In this document: in pieces, positions 7,998 to 16,467 of the stretch
Numbering within the stretch: the first letter of the stretch is position 1
Layout of the letters: each line of letters begins with the position of its first letter
Assembly: GCA_017521405.1 (NCBI GenBank)
Contig: JAFXCP010000010.1
Coordinates: forward strand, 1-45,533
From: Akkermansia sp.
GTDB taxonomy: Bacteria > Verrucomicrobiota > Verrucomicrobiia > Verrucomicrobiales > Akkermansiaceae
Direction: 5' to 3'
Length of the DNA: 45,533 nt
Notes under the pieces: generated by a model
Seen by the model: only the letters and a program-made list of their open reading frames with translations
Told to the model about the DNA's origin: nothing
Databases searched by the model: none
Program-made: the position numbers and the translations under genes

Positions 7998-8418
7998 GCA
8001 CTTTTTTTACTTTTTCTTCATTTATTTTCAATCACTTACAGGATGATTTAAGAAGCGATTTCAGGTCAATCTGAGCCCCTACAGTCCTCCCGGAATTTGA
8101 GGTTGATTTAGCACAGAGCAGGACGATTTTGGGCTGAAAAATGGCAGGGTAGTATACGCTCTGGTTAAATTATTGTCGCTAAGCGTTTACAATCAATATA
8201 TATGAATTACAAGAAGAGAAAACTGCCATAATTTTCATAAGACGCTGAATCTATGCAGATTATGCCTGATAATGGAGGTGAGGGGTATCCTGTACCCCTA
8301 GTCCTTTGCAGTCCCGGGAACATCCCGGAGCTTAAAAAACGGCTGTTTGAATCGTCCTTGGTTCTTTTATGTTGTAATATCAGGACTCAGTAAGCCGTTA
8401 AATATAGGGCGATAAACT
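7998..8418. other. AT-rich stretch without genes at the element boundary
   Basis: No open frame of credible length occurs. Two small hairpins are visible: GGGGTA-TCCTG-TACCCC at about 8282-8298 and CCGGGA-ACA-TCCCGG at about 8314-8328. The base composition is lower in GC than the genes on both sides. An attachment site of the element could lie here, but its partner copy would be outside the window. Confidence 0.4.
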
Positions 8419-8457
8419 AAAAAAGCCTGCTTTCCAAGTTGTGTCGGAAAGCAGGCT
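8419..8457 (-). terminator. Rho-independent terminator downstream of tRNA-Val
   Basis: A perfect 12-base stem (AGCCTGCTTTCC with GGAAAGCAGGCT, ten-base loop) is followed on the minus strand by six T residues. It lies eight bases beyond the 3' end of tRNA-Val. Confidence 0.9.
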
Positions 8458-8464
8458 CGGTGAG

Positions 8465-8536
8465 TACACGGGAAGAGATTCGAACTCCTGACCAACTGTG
8501 TGTAAGACAGCCGCTCTACCACTGAGCTACCCGTGC
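8465..8536 (-). tRNA. tRNA-Val (anticodon TAC)
   Basis: The minus strand folds into a complete 72-base cloverleaf. The acceptor stem is GCACGGG with CCCGTGT, the D-arm GCTC/GAGC, the anticodon stem GCTGT/ACAGT with loop CTTACAC (anticodon TAC, valine), and the T-loop TTCGAAT. The discriminator base is A and the CCA end is not encoded. The first acceptor pair is G1-U72, which is unusual. Its 3' end faces the mobile element, a position where elements often insert. Confidence 0.93.
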
Positions 8537-8546
8537 GTGTGGCGGC

Positions 8547-8575
8547 AGTGTAGCAGAGATTTTCCGGAATGGCAA
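8547..8575 (-). promoter_or_regulatory. Promoter of tRNA-Val
   Basis: On the minus strand TTGCCA and TACACT are separated by exactly 17 bases; the -10 box ends 10 bases before the mature tRNA 5' end. Confidence 0.7.
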
Positions 8576-8637
8576 GAGTAAAATTGAATGAAAGTGATTT
8601 TTTTTAGTTTTATGACACCGCCTTCGGAACTTTCCGT

Positions 8638-8667
8638 TTGCGGGAGGGGGCGTATCTATGGTAGGAT
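8638..8667 (+). promoter_or_regulatory. Promoter of the cytochrome gene, six bases before its start codon
   Basis: TTGCGG and TAGGAT are separated by 18 bases. Only six G residues lie between the -10 box and GTG 8674, so the transcript should be leaderless or nearly so. Confidence 0.55.
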
Positions 8668-8673
8668 GGGGGG

Positions 8674-10656
8674 GTGAAATGTAGTCATCTTAGCAGTATT
8701 CTGCTTGCTCTGCCCCTGCTTGGGGCGGGGGAGGAATTGCCTTCCGGGTACGAGCAGCATTGGGATGCCAAGGCCACGCCTATTTCCCTGCGGTGCGGGC
8801 GTTGCCATGCCAAGGAGTACCGGGAATGGGCGGGTAGCGACCACGCCTGGGCATGGAGACCCGTGTCTGAAAAGCTCGATGCATCCGCCTTTCAGGGGCA
8901 AGAGGTGGAGGCTCACGGGCATAGACTGCAAATGCTGAGGGATAAGGCGGGAGCGTTCATTATACGGGAAGCGAATACCGGCGAGACTTTCCCGGTACAG
9001 GCGGCGATTGGGCGGCGCCCATTAGTGCAGTACACGATTCCGTGGAAGGATGGGGGCATGCAGGTGCCCAGTGCGGCATGGGATTCCCGGAAGGGTGAGT
9101 GGTTCGATGTGTTCCGGGATGATGCTAGGCAGCAGGCCAACGGGACAGCAGAGCGCTGCAAGGGGGATTGGGGGCATTGGCAAGGACGCGGGATGAATTG
9201 GGATGCCCAGTGTGCATGGTGCCATATGAGTGGTTTCCACAAGAATTATCAAGTGGAGGCAGATCGTTTTCAGGCTACATGGAAGGAGCCCGGTGTTACG
9301 TGTATCCAATGCCACAGAGCAGAGGATACCCCGGCGAAGGATGGCTGCCTAGTGGCACCAGAGCACCGCAAGCCGACCGCCGGGCTGCAGGATGACAACT
9401 GTGCATCCTGCCATGCCCGCCGTGAGGAGCTGACAGATAATTTTTCCATAGGGCAGCGTTTTGATGACCATTTCCGCTTGGAGCTACCGCTGCTGCCGGG
9501 GATTTTTCACCCGAATGGGCAACAACTGGAGGAGGATTACTGCGAGACGAGTTTCCGGCTCAGTCGCATGGGGCGCACCGGAGTAACTTGTTACGATTGC
9601 CATAACCCGCATACGGGCGGGCTTACGGAAAGCATGGAGAATGACCAGCTCTGCCTGCAGTGCCATGCTACGAACAAAGTAGTCAACGGGGTACTGGCAC
9701 CGCAGGTAAAGCGAAGCCGTCTTTGCGGGCCTAATACGCCCAACCGCTGTGTGGATTGCCACATGCCGGAGGATACTTACATGGGGCGCGACCCCCGCCG
9801 GGACCATTCCCTGCATTGGCCGGATCCTCTACTGAGCAAGGAAATAGGCTTGCCCAACACTTGCCAAAATTGCCACAAGGATAAGGATCACGATTGGGCG
9901 ATTGCATACTTGGCTAAGCGCTATGGTGCCAAAATGGAAAAATACCGTCCCCGCTTCCGCGCCGTGCATGCCGCCATGAATGGTAAGGGAAATGTGCCGC
10001 AACTGCTGGAGGTTTACGACAAAGAGGAAATCCCCGCATGGCGAGCCACCATATTAGGGCTGCTGGCTCGTATGCCCATTACGCCGGAGGTGCAATTGCG
10101 GGCCATTGCTGCCACACAGGATGCGGATGCACTCGTGCGGGCTGCAGCAGTGCAATTGCTCGGTGGGGAGCATGCCCAAAAAGCACTGGGTGATGATACG
10201 CGTGTGGTACGCCAAGCCGCCGGGTGGAGCCTTTTCCCGAACTTACCGACCGGCCACCCTGTGCTTGGAGAGATGGAAGCCACCGCCCGCCTCCAGGGAG
10301 ACCAGCCCGGCGGAGCCATGCAGCTGGCTATGCTGGCCTCTGCCAAGGGGGATTCTGCCGAGGCTGAGCTACAATACAAACGAGCTATTGAACGGGACCC
10401 GGCTACCCCCGTAGCGCGTATGGATTACGCTGTATTCTTAGCCCGGCAAAATCGTCTGCTGGAAGCCCTCCGGCAGATGCTCGCCTGCACTGCCGCGCAC
10501 CCGGAAAACGCAGAGGCACAGTACCGCCTCGCGCTCATTCTGCTGGAAACCGGCTACCACCCCGCTGCCCAAAAAGCAGCAGAAAAAGCACTCCGGCTGG
10601 AGCCAAATCACCAAGGCGCACAGCAAATACTACAATACCTCCGCCGAAGGCGTTAA
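8674..10656 (+). CDS. Secreted octaheme cytochrome c with C-terminal TPR repeats
   Basis: This 660-residue protein starts at GTG 8674; the signal peptide (LSSILLALPLLGAGE) begins right after it, and no better start lies upstream. It contains eight CXXCH haem-binding motifs: CGRCH (41-45), CAWCH, CIQCH, CASCH, CYDCH, CLQCH, CVDCH and CQNCH. These occupy residues 41 to about 405, a cytochrome c554-like multihaem layout. The part after about residue 420 looks HEAT-like, and residues 565-655 form TPR repeats ending in PNHQGAQQIL. It should act outside the inner membrane as an electron carrier or reductase, with the TPRs as a docking surface. The substrate cannot be read from the sequence. A membrane protein and a histidine kinase follow within 30 and 15 bases, suggesting one operon. 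Confidence 0.88.
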   Translation: MKCSHLSSILLALPLLGAGEELPSGYEQHWDAKATPISLRCGRCHAKEYREWAGSDHAWAWRPVSEKLDASAFQGQEVEAHGHRLQMLRDKAGAFIIREANTGETFPVQAAIGRRPLVQYTIPWKDGGMQVPSAAWDSRKGEWFDVFRDDARQQANGTAERCKGDWGHWQGRGMNWDAQCAWCHMSGFHKNYQVEADRFQATWKEPGVTCIQCHRAEDTPAKDGCLVAPEHRKPTAGLQDDNCASCHARREELTDNFSIGQRFDDHFRLELPLLPGIFHPNGQQLEEDYCETSFRLSRMGRTGVTCYDCHNPHTGGLTESMENDQLCLQCHATNKVVNGVLAPQVKRSRLCGPNTPNRCVDCHMPEDTYMGRDPRRDHSLHWPDPLLSKEIGLPNTCQNCHKDKDHDWAIAYLAKRYGAKMEKYRPRFRAVHAAMNGKGNVPQLLEVYDKEEIPAWRATILGLLARMPITPEVQLRAIAATQDADALVRAAAVQLLGGEHAQKALGDDTRVVRQAAGWSLFPNLPTGHPVLGEMEATARLQGDQPGGAMQLAMLASAKGDSAEAELQYKRAIERDPATPVARMDYAVFLARQNRLLEALRQMLACTAAHPENAEAQYRLALILLETGYHPAAQKAAEKALRLEPNHQGAQQILQYLRRRR

Positions 10657-10686
10657 CTCCCCCCCTTCCCCATTTATCTCAAACGT

Positions 10687-11472
10687 ATGGATACTTCCGA
10701 TATTCTTCTGACAGTACTGGGCGTCCTCATTGCCGCCATCATCATTTTTGCCATCTTTAAGGGGATTATTAAAATGATTCTGCTGGCTGCCACCGTCATC
10801 AGTGCCGTGGCGGCGTGGATATTTCTGCAAAAAAATGGTTTTACCTATCTGGCATTCATCACGGACACCCCTGCTCCATGGATGGTGCAAGCATTGGCAT
10901 GGGGGGCAGCCATCCTCATTTTTGTCGTATTTTTCCATGGCATGGTATGGTTTTCCCAGCTATTCTCCTTCCGCAAGAGGGTGGGGGCGTGGGGACTGCT
11001 CACCACAGTACTCATGAGTGCCCTCATGCTCTGGACGGCCACGGTGGGCATATGCTACTATGGAGATGTTTGCCGCATCCGCTATTACCACGAACTGGCA
11101 GAATCCCAGCAAAAAGGCACCCCGCAACCTGCTATGCCTTGGTTCACGAAGGTGAAGGAAACCCTACGAAAATCCCCATACACCGGCTGGCTCGCCTCCA
11201 TCGACCCCATGGAAAACCCGGCCCAGACCAATCTGGCCTGTTTAGTCGCCTTCGGATGTACACTGGATGAGCCCACCTTCACCCAATTTTACAACACCCA
11301 CCTCACCACACGCGGCATTCCCCAGCCCACGAGGCTCCTCGCTCTTTTCCGGGATCCCGGCTTACGCACCCTCGTTAAAGAAGGTCACTTCGTTACCCTG
11401 CTGGAAAACGAACACCTTAACACTGTACTCCGTTATAAAGATACGGAGGAAAAAATGCGTTACATCCTCTAG
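10687..11472 (+). CDS. Integral membrane protein, CvpA-like in layout
   Basis: A 261-residue protein with about four hydrophobic segments: residues 6-25, 28-48, 63-87 and 99-120. The rest is a soluble C-terminal domain of about 135 residues. The N-terminal half, with Gly after the first membrane helix and two tight hairpins, resembles CvpA-family proteins, but I see no decisive motif. It lies between the cytochrome gene (30 bases upstream) and the histidine kinase gene (15 bases downstream). Function unknown; it could be the membrane partner of either neighbour. Confidence 0.6.
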   Translation: MDTSDILLTVLGVLIAAIIIFAIFKGIIKMILLAATVISAVAAWIFLQKNGFTYLAFITDTPAPWMVQALAWGAAILIFVVFFHGMVWFSQLFSFRKRVGAWGLLTTVLMSALMLWTATVGICYYGDVCRIRYYHELAESQQKGTPQPAMPWFTKVKETLRKSPYTGWLASIDPMENPAQTNLACLVAFGCTLDEPTFTQFYNTHLTTRGIPQPTRLLALFRDPGLRTLVKEGHFVTLLENEHLNTVLRYKDTEEKMRYIL

Positions 11473-11487
11473 CCCTGCACCACCGCC

Positions 11488-12687
11488 ATGGTCTCTTGGG
11501 ACATTGTCATTGGTCTGATGATTATCAGCTTTACGCTGCCCTTCATCTTCCTGAGAACCCAGATGCGCAGCACCAGACTCCGCATCCGCAACACCTCCAC
11601 AGAGCTGCAGCACACCCAAAGCATGCTGCACGAATTGGAACACCATTTACAGAAAGACAAATCCCTCTTTTTAGAAGCTCTGGGAGTCCCCTTTTTACTG
11701 CTTCGTCCCTCCGGGCGCATCGTCATGGCCAACACCCATGCCGGCCAACTGCTCCATGTGGATAGCAGCTACCAGATGAACCTCATCCGCATGCTCCCGG
11801 AATCCCCGCTCCGCCGTTTCATTACACGAGCTGCCGCCACCGAGGAGCAAATGACGGAAACGCTCCGTGTTCCCCACTACTCCAACGGAGAAAGTGTCTA
11901 CATGGCCACCGCCACCCCCTTAGGCAACAAAGACCGCCACATCGGCATCGTCTTTCTGGATGTGACAGAAGAGCACAAAACCCAAATCATCCGCAGGGAC
12001 TTTGTCGCAAACGCATCCCACGAACTCCGCACCCCCCTTACCCTCATCCAAGGCTACTTGGAAACACTGTTGGAAGATCCGGAAACGGCAGCCTCCCCCG
12101 ACCAGCGGGAACGTGCCCTCCAAATCATGAAAAAGCATGCCGACCGCATGACTCGGCTCGTGGCAGACATGCTCACCCTCTCCAAAGTGGATGCCTCCAC
12201 CGCCTATCTCAGGGAAGAGAACTTTGACCTCTGCCAACTTGTGGAGGAAGTACGCCTACATCTGGACAGCCTCCTCCGCAACCAAGAGGCCACCCTCACC
12301 ATCCAACTCTCCACCACGCCCTTCCCCATGCGTGGGGACCGCTTTTACTGGTCGCAAATCCTCTTCAATCTACTGGAAAACGCGCTGAAAAATAACCCCG
12401 ACCCGGGGCTGCACATCCTGCTGAGTGCCGAATCCGCAGAGGATAACGGCCAGCTCCGCCTTACCGTGGAGGACAATGGCGTAGGCATCCCCCGGGAAGC
12501 CCTCCCCTTCATCTTCAACCGCTTTTACCGGGCAGATACAAGCGGAAAAATTAAAGGCACCGGGCTTGGTCTCGCCATCGTGCGCCACGCAGTAGAAGCT
12601 CACCATGGCACCATCACCGCCGCAAGCATCCCGGGACTCCGCACCGCTTTTACCATCACCCTGCCCGCACCTCAGACCGAAGCCTGA
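11488..12687 (+). CDS. PhoR-type sensor histidine kinase without adjacent regulator
   Basis: A 399-residue kinase. One N-terminal membrane helix (residues 5-22) is followed by a coiled-coil segment and a PAS domain (about 58-160; LEALGVPFLLLRPSGRIVMA). The HisKA domain carries the phospho-acceptor His178 in ASHELRTPL. The ATPase domain shows the N box (LLENALKNN), the G1 box VEDNGVGIP, the F box (FIFNRFYR) and the G2 box GTGLGLA. The layout matches PhoR-like kinases with an intracellular PAS sensor and no periplasmic domain. No response regulator is adjacent; the partner must be elsewhere. Its place behind a multihaem cytochrome suggests that it may sense redox or energy state, which is inference. 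Confidence 0.9.
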   Translation: MVSWDIVIGLMIISFTLPFIFLRTQMRSTRLRIRNTSTELQHTQSMLHELEHHLQKDKSLFLEALGVPFLLLRPSGRIVMANTHAGQLLHVDSSYQMNLIRMLPESPLRRFITRAAATEEQMTETLRVPHYSNGESVYMATATPLGNKDRHIGIVFLDVTEEHKTQIIRRDFVANASHELRTPLTLIQGYLETLLEDPETAASPDQRERALQIMKKHADRMTRLVADMLTLSKVDASTAYLREENFDLCQLVEEVRLHLDSLLRNQEATLTIQLSTTPFPMRGDRFYWSQILFNLLENALKNNPDPGLHILLSAESAEDNGQLRLTVEDNGVGIPREALPFIFNRFYRADTSGKIKGTGLGLAIVRHAVEAHHGTITAASIPGLRTAFTITLPAPQTEA

Positions 12688-12797
12688 GGCTCCCGCCCGT
12701 GTCCGCCGCCATCCCCCGCGCGGAAAGGAATGGGATGCCGCAACCGCAAAAATGCAGAAACGCAGGGAAAATTTACCATTTGCCAGAGTCTCCCAAT

Positions 12798-12843
12798 ATG
12801 CAGGCTATAACAAACGATTGAAAAATTGCGTAATGGCCTGCAT
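12798..12843. repeat. Inverted repeat upstream of the pgk promoter
   Basis: ATGCAGGC (12798-12805) and its exact complement GCCTGCAT (12836-12843) are 30 bases apart and end six bases before the -35 box. This could be an operator or a long hairpin at the end of the preceding transcript; no T-tract follows. Confidence 0.35.
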
Positions 12844-12849
12844 TTAGCC

Positions 12850-12877
12850 TTGAAATGCACGGCATTTTCGCTAAAAT
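12850..12877 (+). promoter_or_regulatory. Promoter of pgk
   Basis: TTGAAA and TAAAAT are separated by 16 bases. The start site would be near 12884, giving a leader of about 63 bases that is rich in A and C and has no Shine-Dalgarno sequence. Confidence 0.65.
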
Positions 12878-12946
12878 ACTCCCGGATGGGTGTGGCAAAC
12901 ACACCAAACAATTCTCCTAAACACAACAACATTAGAATTAGACATT

Positions 12947-14146
12947 ATGGCTAAGCTCACTGTACGCGATTTGGATGTCGCCGGTAAGGAAGTGCTGATG
13001 CGCGTTGATTTCAACGTGCCCATGAAAGATGGTGCAATTACGAACGATGCCCGCATCGTGGCTGCTCTGCCCACCATCAAGTACCTGCTGGACAATGGCG
13101 CCCGCCTTGTTCTCTGCTCCCATCTGGGACGCCCCGAGGGAACCGGTTATCAGGCAGAATTCTCCCTGAAGGCCGCAGCCGAATGCCTGAGCCAGCACCT
13201 TGGCAAGCCGGTGGCCTTTGTGCCGGAGACGATTGGCGAGGCTGCCACGGCTGCCCGCAAGGCTCTGAAGGATGGCGATGTACTCCTGCTGGACAATGTG
13301 CGTTTCGATAAGAAGGAGAAGAAGAATGACCCCGAGTTTGCTAAGGCTCTGCTGGGTGATGCGACTCTGTATGTGAATGATGCTTTCGGTTCCGCCCACC
13401 GCGCCCACGCCTCCACGGAGGGTGTGACGCACTTTGCAGAGAAGTCCGCCATGGGCTTCCTCATCGAGCGTGAGTTGGAGTATCTCGAGGGTAAGCTGAA
13501 TGCTCCGGAGCAGCCTTTCGTGGTCATTATGGGCGGTGCTAAGGTTTCCGATAAGATTCAGGTGCTTTCCAAGCTCATGGAGAAGAGCCAGACCTTCATC
13601 ATCGGCGGTGCTATGGCCAACACTTTCTTGGCTGCACAGGGGCACGATGTGGGCAATTCCAAGATTGAGGCCGATAAGCTGGATTTGGCCAATGAGATTC
13701 TTGCCACGGCTAAGGCTAAAGGGGTGAAGTTCGTGCTGCCCGCAGATACGCGCTATTCCTTCAAGTTCGAGGAAGGTGCCGAGACCTTCTGCACGGCTCC
13801 CTGGGCCGAGGGTGGTTCCGTACCCGCCGAGGGCATGGGCATCGATATTGGCGATAAGGCTATTGAGGAGTTCTGCAGCATCCTGAAGGGTGCCAAGACT
13901 GTGCTTTGGAACGGCCCGCTGGGCGTGTTCGAGCTGGATTCCTTCGCTGCCGGCACGAAGGCTATTGCAGAGTGCCTTGCCGAATGTGGTTGCACGTCCA
14001 TTGTGGGCGGTGGCGATTCCGTGACGGCTGCTAAGAAGTTCAAGGTGGCGGATAAGCTCTCCTTCTGCTCCACGGGTGGCGGTGCTTCTCTGGAGCTGTT
14101 GGAAGGCAAGATTCTGCCCGGCATCGGTTCTCTTTCCGAGAAGTAA
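12947..14146 (+). CDS. pgk: Phosphoglycerate kinase
   Basis: The 399-residue product is a full-length phosphoglycerate kinase, which transfers phosphate from 1,3-bisphosphoglycerate to ADP in cytosolic glycolysis. It shows the substrate-binding signature VLMRVDFNVPMKDG near residues 14-28, the motif SHLGRPEG, the segment AFGSAHRAHAS, and the nucleotide-binding region GGGDSVTAA and STGGGASLELL at the C-terminus. I chose ATG 12947 because conserved residues start immediately after it; upstream codons are not conserved. It has its own promoter at 12850 and a terminator at 14176, so it is a single-gene unit. Confidence 0.98.
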   Translation: MAKLTVRDLDVAGKEVLMRVDFNVPMKDGAITNDARIVAALPTIKYLLDNGARLVLCSHLGRPEGTGYQAEFSLKAAAECLSQHLGKPVAFVPETIGEAATAARKALKDGDVLLLDNVRFDKKEKKNDPEFAKALLGDATLYVNDAFGSAHRAHASTEGVTHFAEKSAMGFLIERELEYLEGKLNAPEQPFVVIMGGAKVSDKIQVLSKLMEKSQTFIIGGAMANTFLAAQGHDVGNSKIEADKLDLANEILATAKAKGVKFVLPADTRYSFKFEEGAETFCTAPWAEGGSVPAEGMGIDIGDKAIEEFCSILKGAKTVLWNGPLGVFELDSFAAGTKAIAECLAECGCTSIVGGGDSVTAAKKFKVADKLSFCSTGGGASLELLEGKILPGIGSLSEK

Positions 14147-14175
14147 GATTTCATCGCCATTGAGGCGAAATCAAC

Positions 14176-14213
14176 ATCGGCACCCGGGAATCCCCGGGTG
14201 CCGATTTATTTTG
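14176..14213 (+). terminator. Rho-independent terminator of pgk
   Basis: A 13-base perfect stem (ATCGGCACCCGGG and its complement, four-base loop) is followed by TTATTTT. Confidence 0.9.
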
Positions 14214-14244
14214 CGTTATCCCCCGCCCTGCGGAGAAGCCGGGC

Positions 14245-16140
14245 TCAAGGCTGCAAGTGAAAATCCACCCGGAGGATGGCGGTGTTTTCATGCACGCTGT
14301 ATGCGCCCTGCACATCCTTGAGTGTCCCTTTCAGAGTACGCCAAAAGGCAGCGTATTGAGCGTTCTCCTGTGCGGTAGGCTCAGAGGCTTGCATGAAGCT
14401 CTCCGCCAGAAGCAGCGGATTCACACGAAACACGATTCCCGGGATGGCGGGTGCCGGCGATGGCTGCACAAGGCGGGCATTAAATGCCGCATCCGAACCC
14501 ACCGCCACCGCAGTATCCGCCACTGTGACAAGAGGAGCCCCCACACCTTCTCCAAGGGTGTATACAGAGATGCCATCCGGACCGGAGGTCTTGCCATGGA
14601 TTTTCATTTCCACACGCTGGCACAGCTCCTCGAAAGACGCCTCAAAGGCGGCTTTATCCGCCACAGGGAATACCAACGCTTCCGGGATGGACTCGCCATG
14701 CCGAGCCCAGACCAAGGACGCGCTTTTACCTATGGTGCCGTACATGTGATTCAATGCCGATAAAACACCCTTTACCTTGCCCCATTCCGCGCGGCAAGAT
14801 GCGGCATCCTCGGGCGTTTTCCTCTGTGCGGCGACACCTTCGACCACGGCATCAAATGGATCAAGCAGTTCTTTCAGCGTGGGTAAGTTATCATTAGACA
14901 TCGTCGGCACGCCCATGTAGAACATAGAATCCGATGCAGCGAAATAAGACCAGCAAGGCAGCGGAGCCGCCTCCATCCGTAAACCGAGAGCATCTGTTTC
15001 ACTCAGGAGCTGCACGGTATCCCCCTTACGCAGCACGAAGCACCATTCCGGCTGCTCTACGGGCGGCAGCATTTTTCCCAGCATTTCCTGCAAGCGGGTG
15101 ATGGCCTCCGCTGCCTGAAGCAGCGGTTCCGCCGGGGCTGCCTCCTCTGCGGAGCTGCGGAAGGTTCCCTTCATGTATTCCGCCAAAATCCGGCAACATT
15201 CCAGAAATGAATGGCGCTGTATTCCCATGAGGGCTGCAGAACTACGAGCCGCCACATACACGCGTTTCTCTGCATAGGCGTCCAAACGCGCGACCACGGG
15301 AGATGCGAGCACGGAAGCAGACGCATCCACCGGGATGGAAAGCTCCTCCGGATGACTGCATAAAGCCACCACCAACTTGGTACCCACCGCTTTTACCAGA
15401 AAATACACCCGCGCATCCTGAAGGTTTTTCCGCAGGCGGGCTTCCTCTTCCGGGGGAAGTTCCAAATCCCCCAGAGAAAGGCGGTTGGCATGCAGTACAA
15501 ACCCGCGCCAAGAATCCTTCAATACTAATTCAAGAGGCGATGCCGGCTCCAAGGGCACCATAAATGGGAAGCCGGAAAGCTGGTGCATTAACAACTCCGA
15601 ACCGGCTTTCCCACTAAGCACCAAATACACGGGTGCCAAATGAAAGTTTTCCGTGCTTTCCAGCATTTTTTTCAAAATCTCCTGATTGAGCTTTCTTTGC
15701 TGCCCAACCATTTTACGCTGCACCACAGGTGAGGCCTGCGCCGCCCACGCATTTTGCAAGGAAGCCACAGCCTCAGCCCCGCGAATGCAAGAACCCAGCA
15801 TACTTAAACGCTGCAAATCCTCCGTAGCACCGGGGGAAGTCCCCATTGCAACGGAATCGAAAAGACCGGCGTAAGTCAACATCTCCCCTGCACCTCCGGC
15901 CTTTACCAGTAGAGGGAGCAACCAATCCTCCACATGGGACAAGACAAAAAAAGAATCCGTATTCTCCGGCAAGGCTGCCAGTGCGGAATAAGCTGCAGCG
16001 CGCCGAGCCGGGGACTGTCCCTCCGTAGCCTGAGCGGGTGCGGCTATAAGCGCCTGCACCCCGGCGGGTACTTCCTGCTGAGCCATACTGGGCACGGATA
16101 ATAACGCTGCGCCAAGAATCGTAAGAAAGCCTTTCTTCAT
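14245..16140 (-). CDS. Large secreted protein of unknown function
   Basis: This 631-residue protein begins with a clear signal peptide (KKGFLTILGAALLSVPSMAQ, cleavage near residue 20) and has no later membrane segment. The mature part is mixed alpha/beta with several hydrophobic stretches. I recognise no domain, catalytic motif or repeat; it has no PEP-CTERM tail or lipobox. It probably works in the periplasm or outside the cell. It stands alone, convergent with pgk and divergent from gcvT, with its own near-leaderless promoter. Confidence 0.75.
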   Translation of the reverse strand: MKKGFLTILGAALLSVPSMAQQEVPAGVQALIAAPAQATEGQSPARRAAAYSALAALPENTDSFFVLSHVEDWLLPLLVKAGGAGEMLTYAGLFDSVAMGTSPGATEDLQRLSMLGSCIRGAEAVASLQNAWAAQASPVVQRKMVGQQRKLNQEILKKMLESTENFHLAPVYLVLSGKAGSELLMHQLSGFPFMVPLEPASPLELVLKDSWRGFVLHANRLSLGDLELPPEEEARLRKNLQDARVYFLVKAVGTKLVVALCSHPEELSIPVDASASVLASPVVARLDAYAEKRVYVAARSSAALMGIQRHSFLECCRILAEYMKGTFRSSAEEAAPAEPLLQAAEAITRLQEMLGKMLPPVEQPEWCFVLRKGDTVQLLSETDALGLRMEAAPLPCWSYFAASDSMFYMGVPTMSNDNLPTLKELLDPFDAVVEGVAAQRKTPEDAASCRAEWGKVKGVLSALNHMYGTIGKSASLVWARHGESIPEALVFPVADKAAFEASFEELCQRVEMKIHGKTSGPDGISVYTLGEGVGAPLVTVADTAVAVGSDAAFNARLVQPSPAPAIPGIVFRVNPLLLAESFMQASEPTAQENAQYAAFWRTLKGTLKDVQGAYSVHENTAILRVDFHLQP

Positions 16141-16149
16141 ACGCTATGT

Positions 16150-16179
16150 ATTCTATTCTTTTTGCATGTTAAAAGGCAA
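16150..16179 (-). promoter_or_regulatory. Promoter of the 631-residue secreted protein gene
   Basis: On the minus strand TTGCCT and TAGAAT are separated by 18 bases; nine bases separate the -10 box from ATG 16140, so the leader would be only a few bases. Confidence 0.5.
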
Positions 16180-16430
16180 GACCAAATGCAACAATAATTT
16201 ACTTTTCCTATCAAAGCACAGAGTCTGCTTAAATGAAAACCCTCGGCCTATATCATTGGCTCGCAGTTCTCCGTAAGAACGAGAGAAAGCTGCTTTCCCC
16301 TCCGGCTCCAACAGGAAAATCCGTTTTCCTAAACCTCGCCTTTATACTCAATCCGGCGTCCTGTTGAGATTTTTCCGGCAGCGCATTTAATTTGAGAACT
16401 CACATGGCAAAAATCTGCCCGTATACGAGC
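16180..16430. other. Divergent intergenic stretch upstream of gcvT, no riboswitch seen
   Basis: The gap between the two divergent genes is 327 bases (16141-16467). I looked for the tandem glycine riboswitch that often precedes gcv operons and found neither its conserved core nor a terminator-like hairpin. No small gene is evident. Confidence 0.5.
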
Positions 16431-16459
16431 TTGACGCGCGAGAGAAAAGGGAGTAAAAT
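16431..16459 (+). promoter_or_regulatory. Promoter of the gcvT-gcvH(-gcvP) operon, leaderless type
   Basis: TTGACG and TAAAAT are separated by exactly 17 bases. Only eight bases lie between the -10 box and ATG 16468, so transcription should start at or within two bases of the start codon. Confidence 0.75.
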
Positions 16460-16467
16460 GCCGCCGC

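Noticed and set aside
16141-16467. Glycine riboswitch upstream of gcvT
   Set aside because: The conserved tandem aptamer sequence is not found, and the promoter lies directly before the start codon.
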